Shown piece after piece: positions 36,476-45,336 of a DNA stretch of 64,000 bases. This stretch comes from Duganella dendranthematis (lineage in GTDB: Bacteria > Pseudomonadota > Gammaproteobacteria > Burkholderiales > Burkholderiaceae_D), in contig NZ_CP051684.1 of assembly GCF_012849375.1 (NCBI RefSeq), positions 2,914,001-2,978,000 on the forward strand, written 5' to 3'. Numbering within the stretch: the first letter of the stretch is position 1; every line of letters starts with the position of its first letter. The notes under the pieces were generated by a model that was given only the letters and a program-made list of their open reading frames with translations, was not told the origin of the DNA and did not search any database. A program made the position numbers and the translations under genes.

Positions 36476-38407
36476 TCAGGCTGCGGCGTCTAGCGCCACA
36501 AATTCCGCATTGATGGCGATGCCGATCGCATTCGCCAGTTCGTTCAGACGCGTCTTCTGCGCTTCCAGCTCCTGCTGGCTACGCTCGAACGCATCAATTT
36601 TCTGTTCCAGGCTGTCGGTCGCATCGTGGATGCGCTGGATCGAGCCCAGCCTGTGTTTCAGCTGATCCTTGTGCTGCCGGATCTGCGCCTCCAGCGGCGC
36701 CATGATGACCTTCAGCCACGCTTCCGCATCGTTGTTGGCGGAGCGGAAGCAGCCGCGCACGCGCGAGGCGATGGTGTCGAAGAACTTTTCCATCAAGGTC
36801 ACGCGGCTGGTGGTCAGCAGCGTCGCCGTGCCGAAGGTCTTGTAATAAATCGCCTCGATGCTGGCCAGCTCATCGCGGTAACGGTCCAGCGAGAACGGCA
36901 TCGGCAGCGCCAGCGTCAAGCCGTGCTCGGTCGAGAAGCGGCGGTACATCACGCCCATCATCTCGCTGATTTCCAGCGTCTTGCGCTCGGCGGCGTCGAG
37001 GTTGGCGCGGGTGCGTTCAAAATACCCGCGCACCGCCTCGCGCACGCCGGTGAAGAAGCGGCTGCGCTGCATCTCCTGGCGCACCAGTTCGATATCGTCG
37101 CGCACGATGTCCATGCCCATGCAGGTGTACAGCTCGGTAGACAGCCGCGTGAACACCGCGCGCGTGGCCTGTAGCTTGAACAGGCTGGCGTCGAATTCCT
37201 TCTTCTCCACATCGATGCGGCGCATCATGTGTGAGATCACATTCTGGTTCTTGCCGCGCAGGCTGCGCAGCTCGTGCAGCTGCTCGACGATGCCGCGGCT
37301 GCGCGCCTGCAGCATGGCCATCTGCGCCGTACTCAGCGCCTGCAATTCCTCCATCAGTTGCTTGCGCACGATGTCCTTCTTCGCCGGGATCAGCTCGTTG
37401 AACAGCGCGCCTTCCAGCGCGTGCAGCCGGCTGCGCGCCTGCAACTCGACGTCATGGTTGATCTTGCCCACCAGCGCTTTCTGCGCCGACACCGGAAACA
37501 CCTGGCGCGGCTCCAGCGACAGCATGTGCGCCACATTGGCCTGCTGGCGGGCGATCTCGGCGTTGATGTCGTCCTCGCTGCGCAGTTCGTCCCACATGCT
37601 GTCGATCTTGTTCAGCACCACCAGCCGGCCGGCCCCGGCGCCGATGTGGTTGCGCCAGACTTCGATATCGCTTTTGGTCACGCCGGTGTCGGCGGCCAGG
37701 ATGAACAGCACCGCGTGCGCGTTCGGAATCAGGTTCAGCGTCAGTTCCGGCTCGGTGCCGATGGCGTTCAGGCCGGGCGTGTCGAGGATCACCAGGCCCT
37801 GCTTGAGCAGCGGGTGCGGGAAGTTGATGATGGCGTGGCGCCACAGCGAAATTTCCACCCAGCCGTTCTCGTCCAACGTAGCCGGCATGTCCGGATCGTC
37901 TTCGTCGTACAGGCCGTAGCGCTTGGCTTCTTCCACCGGCACATAGCGCGTCTTGCTGACCTGCTTGAAGGCTTCGTGCATTTCCGCGCCGGCGTCCAGG
38001 TTCAGCGGCAGCACCGTCCAGGCCGCAGGCTGCTCGCGGTAATCGCTGGTCGACAGGTTGTCGGCCCGGGTCTCGATCGGCAGCAGGCGGATCGACGGCG
38101 CCAGGGTGGGATTCCACAGCAGCTCGGTCGGGCACATGGTGGTGCGGCCGGCCGCCGACGGCAGGATGCGCTGGCCATATTCGGCAAAGAAGATGGCGTT
38201 GATCAGCTCCGACTTGCCGCGCGAGAATTCGGCGACGAAGGCCACCGACAACTGGTCGTCGGCCAGCCGCGCCAGCGTGCGGCTGACGCGCTGATCGGTG
38301 GCGGCGTCGGTCAGGGACGCGCCGGCCACCCACGCCTGATAATTCTTCAGTGCGGTGACCACGCCTTGCCGCCAGGCGCTGTACTGTTCGAAATCCCTGA
38401 CCATCAT
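36476..38407 (-). CDS. Dynamin-family GTPase (bacterial dynamin-like protein)
   Basis: A 643-residue large GTPase. G1 reads AEFSRGKSELINAIF (K65, S66, with alanine replacing the first P-loop glycine). A switch-I threonine lies in GRTTMCPTELLW, G3 is LDTPGLNAIG and G4 is LNKIDSM. After the GTPase domain (about 45-330) come long helices predicted to form the stalk (LRGKNQNVISHMMRRIDVEKKEFD, and the C-terminal SLEQKIDAFERSQQELEAQK). No clear membrane helix is seen. Start codons 38407/38404 are preferred because AAGGG precedes them; an upstream in-frame start lies inside mutM. It lies 14 bases after mutM and 12 before mutY, hence a probable single operon. Cellular role unknown; membrane remodelling is the family theme. 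Confidence 0.85.
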   Translation of the reverse strand: MMVRDFEQYSAWRQGVVTALKNYQAWVAGASLTDAATDQRVSRTLARLADDQLSVAFVAEFSRGKSELINAIFFAEYGQRILPSAAGRTTMCPTELLWNPTLAPSIRLLPIETRADNLSTSDYREQPAAWTVLPLNLDAGAEMHEAFKQVSKTRYVPVEEAKRYGLYDEDDPDMPATLDENGWVEISLWRHAIINFPHPLLKQGLVILDTPGLNAIGTEPELTLNLIPNAHAVLFILAADTGVTKSDIEVWRNHIGAGAGRLVVLNKIDSMWDELRSEDDINAEIARQQANVAHMLSLEPRQVFPVSAQKALVGKINHDVELQARSRLHALEGALFNELIPAKKDIVRKQLMEELQALSTAQMAMLQARSRGIVEQLHELRSLRGKNQNVISHMMRRIDVEKKEFDASLFKLQATRAVFTRLSTELYTCMGMDIVRDDIELVRQEMQRSRFFTGVREAVRGYFERTRANLDAAERKTLEISEMMGVMYRRFSTEHGLTLALPMPFSLDRYRDELASIEAIYYKTFGTATLLTTSRVTLMEKFFDTIASRVRGCFRSANNDAEAWLKVIMAPLEAQIRQHKDQLKHRLGSIQRIHDATDSLEQKIDAFERSQQELEAQKTRLNELANAIGIAINAEFVALDAAA

Positions 38408-38421
38408 CGGTGTGCCCTTAT

Positions 38422-39255
38422 TTATTTTTGGCAATTCACACAATAGAACGTGGAACGCTGGCCCTGCTTGATATGGCGTATCGGCGCCGTGCAAACACGG
38501 CAGGGCACGCCAGTCCGATCATAGACGAAATAAGTCTGCTGGAAATAGCCGGACTGCCCGTTGACGCTGATGAAGTCGCGCAGCGTACTGCCGCCCTGGA
38601 CGATGGCTTCGGCCAGGATCTCGCGCACCGCCTGCGCCAGCTTCTCGTAGCGCGCCAGGCTGATACGCTTGGCCGGCGTCTTCGGATTGATGCCGGCACG
38701 GAACAAGCTTTCCGATGCATAAATATTGCCGACACCGACCACGATATCGCCGGCCAGCAGCACCTGCTTGACCGGCGCGCTGCGCTGACGGGTCTGATCG
38801 TACAGCAGTTTGCCGCTGAAGCCCGATTCCAGCGGCTCCACGCCCAGTTCGCGCAGCAGCACATGGTGTTCCAGTTCGCCGTCGGCGGCGTCGTGCCACA
38901 GCACCGCGCCAAAGCGGCGCGGGTCTTTCATACGCAGCACCTGCGGGCCGTTCGGGCCTTCCACCTGCAAATCGAAGTGATCGTGCTTCTCCGGCTCAAT
39001 GCCGGGGTCCATGATGCGCAGGTGGCCGGACATGCCGAGGTGGATGATCAGCGTGCCATGTTCGAAATGGATCAGCAGATACTTGCCGCGGCGCCCGGTG
39101 CGCAGCACCTTGCGACCCGCCAGCAGCTGGGGCAGGGCGGCCGGGAACGGCCAGCGCAGACCTTCGCGGCGCAGCACCACCTCGCGCACCACCCGGTCTT
39201 CGATATGGGGCGCGACGCCGCGCCGTGTCACTTCGACTTCTGGTAATTCTGGCAT
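38422..39255 (-). CDS. mutM: Formamidopyrimidine-DNA glycosylase MutM (Fpg)
   Basis: Excises 8-oxoguanine and ring-opened purines and cleaves the abasic site. It has 277 residues. The start [13 protein letters not shown] carries the catalytic proline and glutamate after methionine removal. GRRGKYLL has the conserved lysine, and [12 protein letters not shown] is the helix-two-turn-helix. The zinc finger at the end is C-x2-C-x16-C-x2-C (CRVC ... CVNC). First gene of the leftward operon; divergent from the TPR lipoprotein gene. Confidence 0.97.
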   Translation of the reverse strand: MPELPEVEVTRRGVAPHIEDRVVREVVLRREGLRWPFPAALPQLLAGRKVLRTGRRGKYLLIHFEHGTLIIHLGMSGHLRIMDPGIEPEKHDHFDLQVEGPNGPQVLRMKDPRRFGAVLWHDAADGELEHHVLLRELGVEPLESGFSGKLLYDQTRQRSAPVKQVLLAGDIVVGVGNIYASESLFRAGINPKTPAKRISLARYEKLAQAVREILAEAIVQGGSTLRDFISVNGQSGYFQQTYFVYDRTGVPCRVCTAPIRHIKQGQRSTFYCVNCQK

Positions 39256-39393
39256 CTATCTCAACTGGCTGAGGAAATAATGGGAGGCAACGTCTGGCTG
39301 TAACGGAATATTTGGTTACACTAGTCAAACTCCGCCCGTACTGCGAACGGCGTAAAATCTGACCGTACTTTGCTGACTTGCCAGGATCTGCCC

Positions 39394-41184
39394 TTGAAAA
39401 ACGCTTTCGCCATTGTAACCCTGTCCGCCTTGCTGTCGGCGTGCGCTGTCGCGCCGCACCAGCAGGACCAGCCCGCCGCCACGCCGCAGCCTGCCGAGGC
39501 CGCTGCTGCGGACGCCGCCGCGCCGGCCGAGGCCGAAGTACCAGCACCAGCGCCGGAAGCGCTGCCGAATAACGATCTGACCAGCGACCTGCTGTTCCGC
39601 ATCACCAAGGCCGAGTTGGAATTCAAGAAAGGGCAGTGGCAAGGCCCATACATCACCATGATGGCGCTGGCCCAGCAGACCCGCGATCCGCGCCTGGCGC
39701 GCCGTGCGGTGGAAATGGCGCTGACCGCCAAGCAGAACGGCGAGGCGATGTCGGCCATCCGCCTGTGGCGCAACCTGGCGCCGGATTCCGATGAAGCCGC
39801 GCAGTTCTTCCTCGGCTTTGCCGTGACCGGCGACGATCTGGGCGAAGCGGAGGCGGCGTTCGAGGACCGCCTGAAAAAAGCCAAGCCGGCCGCGCGTCCG
39901 CTGGTGATGTTCCAGATGCAGCAATACCTGCTGCGCGCCAAGGACAAGACCGCCGCCTTCTCGCTGCAGGAACGCGTGCTGCTGCCATACGACGATACGC
40001 TGGAATCGCATTTGATCCTGTCGCAAGGCGCGTTCGGCATCAACGACATGGCGCGCGCCCGCGCCGAGTCGGCCAAGGCGCTGGCCATCAAGCCGGATTC
40101 CGAACTGGCCATCCTGACCAGCGCCCAGGTGTCGGGCGATATCGACGCCGCGATGAAAACGCTGACCGGCTTCCTCGACAAGTATCCGAAATCGACCGAG
40201 GTGCGCGCCGCCTACGCCCGCATTCTGGTCGACAACAAGCAGTACGACGAGGCGCGCAAGCAATTCCTGATGCTGCTGAAAGACCAGCCGGACAACATCG
40301 CCACGCTGTACGCGCTGGGCGTGACGTCGATGCAGGCCGACAATCTGCCGGACGCGGAGAAATACTTTACCCGCTTCGTGACCACCCTGGCTGAGCATCC
40401 GAACGACGAGCGCGATCCGTCCAAGGTGCTGGTGATCCTGTCCCAGATCGCCGAGCAGCGCGGCGATATTGACCTCGCCTATAGCTGGCTGGAGAAGGTC
40501 GAGGGCAGCGACGAAAAAGTCTACCTGGCCGCGCGCATGAAAATGGCGGTGCTGACCGCCCGCAAAGGCAATATCGACGAGGCCCGCAAGCAGCTGGCCG
40601 AACTGACGCCGGCCGACCCCAACGACCAGGCGCAAGTATTCCAGACCGACGCCCAGCTGCTGCGCGACGCCGGCGACCACCGCGCCGCCTATCAGGTGCT
40701 GGAAAACGCCCTCAAGCGCTATCCCGACAATCCCGACCTGCTATACGACTTTGCGCTGGTGGCCGAAAAGGTCGGCAATACCGTGCTGATGGAAAAAGCT
40801 TTACGCCAGGTGATGATCGCCGCGCCCGACAACCAGCACGCCTACAACGCGCTGGGCTATTCGCTGGCCGAACGCAACGAGCGCCTGCCGGAAGCCTACG
40901 CGCTGGTCGACAAGGCGATGAAGATGGCGCCCGGCGATCCGTTCATCATGGACAGCATGGGCTGGGTGCAGTTCCGCATGGGCAATCTGGACGAAGCGGA
41001 AGCGCTGCTGCGCCGCGCCTACGCGCTACGCAACGATCCGGAAATCGCCGTCCACCTGGGCGAGGTGCTGTTCGCCAAGGGCGACGTCGGCGCCGCCCAG
41101 AAGATGTGGAAAGAAGCGCAAGCCAAAGATCCGAAAAACGACGCGCTCAAGAGTACGCTGGCGCGCCTCAACCAAAGCTTATAA
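39394..41184 (+). CDS. Tetratricopeptide-repeat lipoprotein
   Basis: A 596-residue secreted TPR protein. A TTG start at 39394 has AGGA seven bases upstream and gives a clean lipoprotein signal (MKNAFAIVTLSALLSAC, C17). The longer frame from 39370 lacks both. An Ala/Pro/Glu-rich linker (about 25-65) follows, then around ten TPR-like helical pairs, the clearest near the C-terminus (HAYNALGYSLAERNERLPEAYALVDKA region and MDSMGWVQFRMGNLDEAEALLRRAY region). The stop directly abuts the lolB ATG. This TPR-lolB-ispE order is conserved in betaproteobacteria. It probably works at the outer-membrane inner face; exact function unknown. Confidence 0.85.
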   Translation: MKNAFAIVTLSALLSACAVAPHQQDQPAATPQPAEAAAADAAAPAEAEVPAPAPEALPNNDLTSDLLFRITKAELEFKKGQWQGPYITMMALAQQTRDPRLARRAVEMALTAKQNGEAMSAIRLWRNLAPDSDEAAQFFLGFAVTGDDLGEAEAAFEDRLKKAKPAARPLVMFQMQQYLLRAKDKTAAFSLQERVLLPYDDTLESHLILSQGAFGINDMARARAESAKALAIKPDSELAILTSAQVSGDIDAAMKTLTGFLDKYPKSTEVRAAYARILVDNKQYDEARKQFLMLLKDQPDNIATLYALGVTSMQADNLPDAEKYFTRFVTTLAEHPNDERDPSKVLVILSQIAEQRGDIDLAYSWLEKVEGSDEKVYLAARMKMAVLTARKGNIDEARKQLAELTPADPNDQAQVFQTDAQLLRDAGDHRAAYQVLENALKRYPDNPDLLYDFALVAEKVGNTVLMEKALRQVMIAAPDNQHAYNALGYSLAERNERLPEAYALVDKAMKMAPGDPFIMDSMGWVQFRMGNLDEAEALLRRAYALRNDPEIAVHLGEVLFAKGDVGAAQKMWKEAQAKDPKNDALKSTLARLNQSL

Positions 41185-41799
41185 ATGACTACACCATCGT
41201 TCATCCGGCCGCTGCTGTTGGCAGTGGCCCTGTCGGCTGCCGTCGCCGGCTGCGCCACCACTGGCCCGCGTTCCACCGCCGTGGTCGCGCCGTATAGCGA
41301 CAAGACCGAGCTGACCGGCCGTCTGACCATCAACTTCAGCCGCGACGGCAAGAAGGAATCGATGACTGGCAAGTACGACTGGCAGCAGGACAAGGACAAC
41401 GTCAATGTCAGCCTGACCTCGCCGCTGGGGCAGATGATCGCCGTGATCAAGGTCACGCCGCATTCAGCCACGCTGACCCAGGGTGACAAGGCGCCGCCGC
41501 AGACCGCGCCCACTGTGGATGCACTGACCCAGAAAGCGCTGGGCTGGACGCTGCCGGTCTCCGGCCTGCGCTACTGGCTGCAAGGCTACGCCACCGACAG
41601 CGACGGCAAGCCGTTCACCGCCTCGCCGGCCAACGACACCGTCATCACGCGCGACGGTTGGAAGCTGGAATACGTCGACTGGCAAGATGAAAAAGCCGCC
41701 GTGCCCAGGCCTAAGCTGATCTACGCCACCCGCATCGCGCTGGGGCAGGCGGTGGATGACATGAATATCCGCATTTTCATCGATGCGCCCGACCAGTAA
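41185..41799 (+). CDS. lolB: Outer-membrane lipoprotein insertion factor LolB
   Basis: A 204-residue lipoprotein that receives lipoproteins from LolA and inserts them into the outer membrane. The signal peptide ends in lipobox VAGC (C23). The LolB fold shows LTGRLTINFSRDGKKES, YDWQQDKDNVNVSLTSPLGQ, LTQKALGWTLPVSGLRYWLQG and DGWKLEYVDW. It starts on the base after the TPR stop. Many lipoproteins in this window (PilP, LptM, Ig and TPR proteins) would be clients. Confidence 0.94.
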   Translation: MTTPSFIRPLLLAVALSAAVAGCATTGPRSTAVVAPYSDKTELTGRLTINFSRDGKKESMTGKYDWQQDKDNVNVSLTSPLGQMIAVIKVTPHSATLTQGDKAPPQTAPTVDALTQKALGWTLPVSGLRYWLQGYATDSDGKPFTASPANDTVITRDGWKLEYVDWQDEKAAVPRPKLIYATRIALGQAVDDMNIRIFIDAPDQ

Positions 41800-41808
41800 A
41801 ATGCTGGC

Positions 41809-42675
41809 ATGACCGAATTAAGAAACTGCCCGGCTCCGGCCAAGCTCAATCTGTTCTTGCACGTGAATGGCCGCCGCGCCGACGGCTACCACCTGCTGCA
41901 AACCGTGTTCCAGCTGATCGACCACGGCGACACGCTGCACTTCACGCTGCGCGACGACACGACGCTGCGCCGCGTGACCGACTTGCCCGGCGTGCCGGAA
42001 CAGAGCGACCTGATCATCCGTGCCGCCCGGCTGCTGCAGGCGGAAGTGCAGCGCCGCACGGGTGCCTTGCCGCGCGGCGTCGATATCGCCATCGACAAGG
42101 TGCTGCCGATGGGCGGCGGCGTCGGCGGCGGTTCGTCCGATGCGGCCACCACGCTGATGGCGCTGAACAAGCTGTGGAGCGCCGGCCTGAGCAAGCAGGA
42201 ACTGATGGATCTGGGGCTGCCGCTGGGCGCCGACATTCCGTTCTTTATCTTTGGCGAAACCGCGTTCGCCGAAGGCGTGGGCGAGGCATTGCAGCCGGTG
42301 ACGGCGCCGCAATGTTGGTATGTGGTTATCGAACCGGGCGTGATGGTGCCGACCGCTGCAATTTTTGGCTCAGAACATTTGACAAGGGACACGCCGCTCG
42401 TTAATATAGCGGACTTTTCCAGCCACTCCAGAGCAGCGGGGTTTGGAAGGAACGACTTGCAACAGGTAGCAACGAAGTTATTCCCGCCGGTAGCAGAAGC
42501 GGTAGAATGGCTCGGTGCTTACGGTGATGCCAGGATGACTGGCTCCGGTGCATGTGTGTTCAGTGCGGTAGCAACCGAGGCGGACGCCGACGCGGTACTT
42601 GCAAAAGTGCCTGCCAAGTGGAGAGCCTGGAAAGCGCGAGCGCTGCAACAGCATCCAATCATCGCGAAGTTGTGA
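41809..42675 (+). CDS. ispE: 4-diphosphocytidyl-2-C-methyl-D-erythritol kinase
   Basis: GHMP-family kinase of the MEP isoprenoid pathway, 288 residues. The start [21 protein letters not shown] and the ATP loop [17 protein letters not shown] are diagnostic; the C-terminal TGSGACVF is the last family motif. It follows lolB by 9 bases. The last third has a slightly lower GC content than its neighbours, without other oddities. Confidence 0.97.
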   Translation: MTELRNCPAPAKLNLFLHVNGRRADGYHLLQTVFQLIDHGDTLHFTLRDDTTLRRVTDLPGVPEQSDLIIRAARLLQAEVQRRTGALPRGVDIAIDKVLPMGGGVGGGSSDAATTLMALNKLWSAGLSKQELMDLGLPLGADIPFFIFGETAFAEGVGEALQPVTAPQCWYVVIEPGVMVPTAAIFGSEHLTRDTPLVNIADFSSHSRAAGFGRNDLQQVATKLFPPVAEAVEWLGAYGDARMTGSGACVFSAVATEADADAVLAKVPAKWRAWKARALQQHPIIAKL

Positions 42676-42690
42676 AGCGGAAAAAAGATT

Positions 42691-42718
42691 TTGCGAATCG
42701 CTGAAATGGCTGTATAAT
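42691..42718 (+). promoter_or_regulatory. Strong sigma-70 promoter for tRNA-Gln
   Basis: TTGCGA (42691-42696), a 16-base spacer and a perfect TATAAT (42713-42718). Transcription would start around 42725, about 25 bases before the tRNA. It lies just after the ispE stop. Confidence 0.85.
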
Positions 42719-42750
42719 ACTGGCCTGTAGCGACAAGCAGCAAGTTGCGT

Positions 42751-42827
42751 AGGGGAATCGCCAAGCTGGTTAAGGCACTGGATTTTGATTCCAGCATACC
42801 AAGGTTCGAATCCTTGTTCCCCTGCCA
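42751..42827 (+). tRNA. tRNA-Gln (anticodon TTG)
   Basis: A 77-base cloverleaf read by eye. Acceptor arm AGGGGAA (42751-42757) pairs with TTCCCCT (42817-42823), followed by discriminator G and an encoded CCA. Anticodon stem CTGGA/TCCAG encloses the loop TTTTGAT, so the anticodon is TTG. The T arm has GGTTCGAATCC. This tRNA sits between ispE and prs in many betaproteobacteria. Confidence 0.96.
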
Positions 42828-42883
42828 TTCGTTTGTATCTGGATCCGTCGAGGCACTAGTCTCCGGCCAGATAGAGCAAAAAG

Positions 42884-42904
42884 TGAGGCGCACGATGCGC
42901 CTCA
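42884..42904 (+). promoter_or_regulatory. Perfect hairpin in the prs leader
   Basis: TGAGGCGCA, CGA, TGCGCCTCA is a 9-bp perfect stem with a 3-base loop, 57 bases after the tRNA and 74 before the prs start. There is no T run, so it may mark tRNA 3' processing, attenuation or mRNA stability rather than termination. Confidence 0.5.
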
Positions 42905-42977
42905 TTCCATTTAGTTCAGTGCGGCGCGGCTCGCGCTGGCTCCTCAAAGAATTTTCTACAACTTCTCTGGAATCCCA

Positions 42978-43928
42978 ATGGCTTACGAAAACCTGATGGT
43001 TTTTACCGGCAACGCTAATCCTGCGTTGGCAGAGGGAGTCGCAAAAAATCTCGGCATCCCCCTCGGCAAAGCAAACGTCTCGAAATTCTCGGACGGTGAA
43101 GTCATGGTTGAAATTAACGAAAACGTCCGCGGTAAAGACGTCTTCGTGCTGCAATCGACTTGCCAGCCAACCAACGACAACCTGATGGAACTGATTCTGA
43201 TGGTGGACGCGCTGAAACGCGCATCGGCCGGCCGCATCACTGCCGCGATTCCTTACTTTGGTTACGCCCGTCAAGACCGCCGCCCACGTTCGGCGCGCGT
43301 TGCGATCTCGGCCAAAGTGGTTGCCAATATGCTGGAAGAAGCCGGCGTCGAGCGCGTTCTGATCATGGATCTGCACGCAGACCAGATCCAGGGCTTCTTC
43401 GACATCCCGGTTGACAATATTTACGCTTCGCCAATCCTGCTGGGCGACCTGCAGAAGAAGAACAACGAAGACCTGCTGGTCGTGTCGCCGGACGTCGGCG
43501 GTGTGGTCCGTGCCCGCGCCCTGGCAAAACGCCTGGGCTGCGACCTGGCCATCATCGACAAGCGCCGTCCGAAAGCCAACGTGTCCGAAGTAATGAACAT
43601 CATCGGTGACGTCGAAGGCCGTAACTGCGTGATCATGGATGACATGGTTGATACCGCCGGTACCCTGGTCAAGGCTGCGGAAGTGCTCAAAGAGCGCGGC
43701 GCCAAGAAAGTGGTGGCGTATTGCACCCACGCCGTGCTGTCCGGTCCAGCGATCGACCGCATCAACAATTCGTCGCTGGACGAACTAGTGGTGACCGACA
43801 CGATTCCGCTGTCGGAAGCGGCCAAGCAATGCACCAAGATTCGTCAACTGACCTGCGCACCACTGCTGGCAGAGACCTTCAAACGCATCATCAAGGGCGA
43901 TTCCGTGATCTCCCTGTTCGTCGACTAA
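42978..43928 (+). CDS. prs: Ribose-phosphate pyrophosphokinase (PRPP synthase)
   Basis: Makes PRPP from ribose 5-phosphate and ATP for nucleotide, histidine and tryptophan synthesis. It has 316 residues, the standard length. Motifs are [18 protein letters not shown], the flexible catalytic region [31 protein letters not shown] and the PRPP loop [13 protein letters not shown]. Codon use is noticeably closer to that of highly expressed genes than in the neighbours. No separate strong promoter was recognised after the tRNA, so co-transcription with tRNA-Gln is likely. Confidence 0.98.
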   Translation: MAYENLMVFTGNANPALAEGVAKNLGIPLGKANVSKFSDGEVMVEINENVRGKDVFVLQSTCQPTNDNLMELILMVDALKRASAGRITAAIPYFGYARQDRRPRSARVAISAKVVANMLEEAGVERVLIMDLHADQIQGFFDIPVDNIYASPILLGDLQKKNNEDLLVVSPDVGGVVRARALAKRLGCDLAIIDKRRPKANVSEVMNIIGDVEGRNCVIMDDMVDTAGTLVKAAEVLKERGAKKVVAYCTHAVLSGPAIDRINNSSLDELVVTDTIPLSEAAKQCTKIRQLTCAPLLAETFKRIIKGDSVISLFVD

Positions 43929-43955
43929 GCGAACAATACAGCATCAGTTTTGAGG

Positions 43956-43991
43956 CGGCGCCCCCGGTTTTTTACCGGGGGCGCCGTTTTT
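43956..43991 (+). terminator. Intrinsic terminator after prs
   Basis: A 12-bp perfect stem, CGGCGCCCCCGG (43956-43967) with CCGGGGGCGCCG (43975-43986), followed by TTTTT. Strong terminator between prs and rplY. Confidence 0.93.
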
Positions 43992-44058
43992 CCCGAAGCG
44001 CGCCTGGTCGCGGGGCGCTTCATCACACAGGGCGCAAGTCCTATTATTGGAGTTACAC

Positions 44059-44664
44059 ATGAAAGTTGTTGCATTCAAACGCGAATTGCAAGGTTCCGGA
44101 GCGAGCCGCCGCCTGCGCAATTCGGGCCAAACCCCTGGCATCATCTACGGTGGCACCGAAGCCCCGATCGCGATCTCGCTGGACCACAACGCGCTGTACC
44201 ACGCGCTGAAAAAAGAAGTGTTCCACTCGTCGATCCTGGACCTGGAAATCGACGGCAAAGCACAAAAAGTGCTGCTGCGCGACTTCCAGATGCACGCGTT
44301 CAAACAACTGGTTCTGCACGCTGACTTCCAGCGCGTTGATTCCAGCAAAAAAATCCACGTGAAAGTGGCTCTGCACTTCGCTAACGCTGACGTATCGCCA
44401 GCAGTGAAACTGCACGGCGCGACCATCAGCCACGTTGCTAACGAGCTGGACATCGAATGCCTGCCAGGCGACCTGCCAGAGTTCATCACCGTTGACCTGT
44501 CGAACGTGGACGTTGGCCACTCGGTTCACGTTGCTGACCTGACCCTGCCAAAAGGCGTGACCGCTGTCACCCACGGCAACAACCTGACCATCGCTACCGC
44601 ATCGGTACCAGCTGGCCACGTTGCTGCTGAAGCTGCTGCTACCACCGAAGAAGCCAAGAAGTAA
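44059..44664 (+). CDS. rplY: 50S ribosomal protein L25/Ctc
   Basis: 5S rRNA-binding ribosomal protein of the long Ctc type, 201 residues. The N-terminal L25 domain ([31 protein letters not shown]) is followed by the TL5/CTC C-terminal beta domain (about 95-185). The tail is Ala/Glu-rich. GGAG sits 7 bases before the ATG; the four-codon longer frame has no such site. It shows highly expressed-type codon use. It has terminators on both sides and so is its own transcription unit. Confidence 0.96.
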   Translation: MKVVAFKRELQGSGASRRLRNSGQTPGIIYGGTEAPIAISLDHNALYHALKKEVFHSSILDLEIDGKAQKVLLRDFQMHAFKQLVLHADFQRVDSSKKIHVKVALHFANADVSPAVKLHGATISHVANELDIECLPGDLPEFITVDLSNVDVGHSVHVADLTLPKGVTAVTHGNNLTIATASVPAGHVAAEAAATTEEAKK

Positions 44665-44683
44665 TTCTTGCCGCTTCCTGAGA

Positions 44684-44708
44684 AACCCGCCGCTGGCGGG
44701 TTTTTTTT
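44684..44708 (+). terminator. Intrinsic terminator after rplY
   Basis: AACCCGCC, GCT, GGCGGGTT followed by a run of T to 44708. Classic terminator 19 bases after the stop. Confidence 0.93.
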
Positions 44709-44745
44709 CGTCCATAATCACGTATTACCTTTAACGCTACATGTC

Positions 44746-45327
44746 ATGCCTATCCGTCTTATCGTTGGCCTCGGCAATCCCGGCCCTGAATACGAACAAA
44801 CCCGCCACAACGCCGGCTTCTGGCTGGTGGACAATCTCGCCAACGACAGCGGCGCGCGCCTGCAGCGTGAGAGCAAGTACAACGCCATGTATGCCAAGGC
44901 GGTCATCGCCGGCCAGGAGGTGTATCTGCTGGAGCCGCTGACCTATATGAACCGCTCCGGCCAGTCGGTCGGCGCGCTGTGCCGCTTCTTCAAGATCAAC
45001 GCCGACGAAGTGCTGGTGGTCCACGACGAGCTGGACCTGATGCCCGGCATCGCCCGCCTGAAGAAGGGCGGATCGGCCGGCGGCCACAACGGCCTGAAAG
45101 ACATCACCGCCGCGCTCGGCACGCAGGATTACTGGCGGCTGCGCCTCGGCATCGGCCATCCGCGCACGCTGAACCTGGCGCAGCAGGTGGCCGATTTTGT
45201 GCTGCACCGCCCGCGCCGCGAAGACCAGGACCTGATCGAACGCGCCATCGACAAATCGTTGCTGGTGATGCCGCAGATCGTCAAAGGGGAATTCCCCAAC
45301 GCCACCATGAAGTTGCACACCGACTAA
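44746..45327 (+). CDS. pth: Peptidyl-tRNA hydrolase
   Basis: Releases tRNA from prematurely dropped peptidyl-tRNA. It has 193 residues from ATG 44746 ([26 protein letters not shown]). H21 is the catalytic histidine; [41 protein letters not shown] and RLRLGIGHP are conserved blocks. The longer open frame runs through the rplY terminator and is not used. In many relatives ychF follows; here it is 9 kb away. Confidence 0.97.
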   Translation: MPIRLIVGLGNPGPEYEQTRHNAGFWLVDNLANDSGARLQRESKYNAMYAKAVIAGQEVYLLEPLTYMNRSGQSVGALCRFFKINADEVLVVHDELDLMPGIARLKKGGSAGGHNGLKDITAALGTQDYWRLRLGIGHPRTLNLAQQVADFVLHRPRREDQDLIERAIDKSLLVMPQIVKGEFPNATMKLHTD

Positions 45328-45336
45328 AAGGATCCG

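Noticed and set aside
37452..38333. Alternative frame inside the dynamin-like gene as a separate protein
   Set aside because: It is in a shifted frame of the same strand, Arg/Gly/Ala-rich without motifs, while the main frame has all GTPase motifs.
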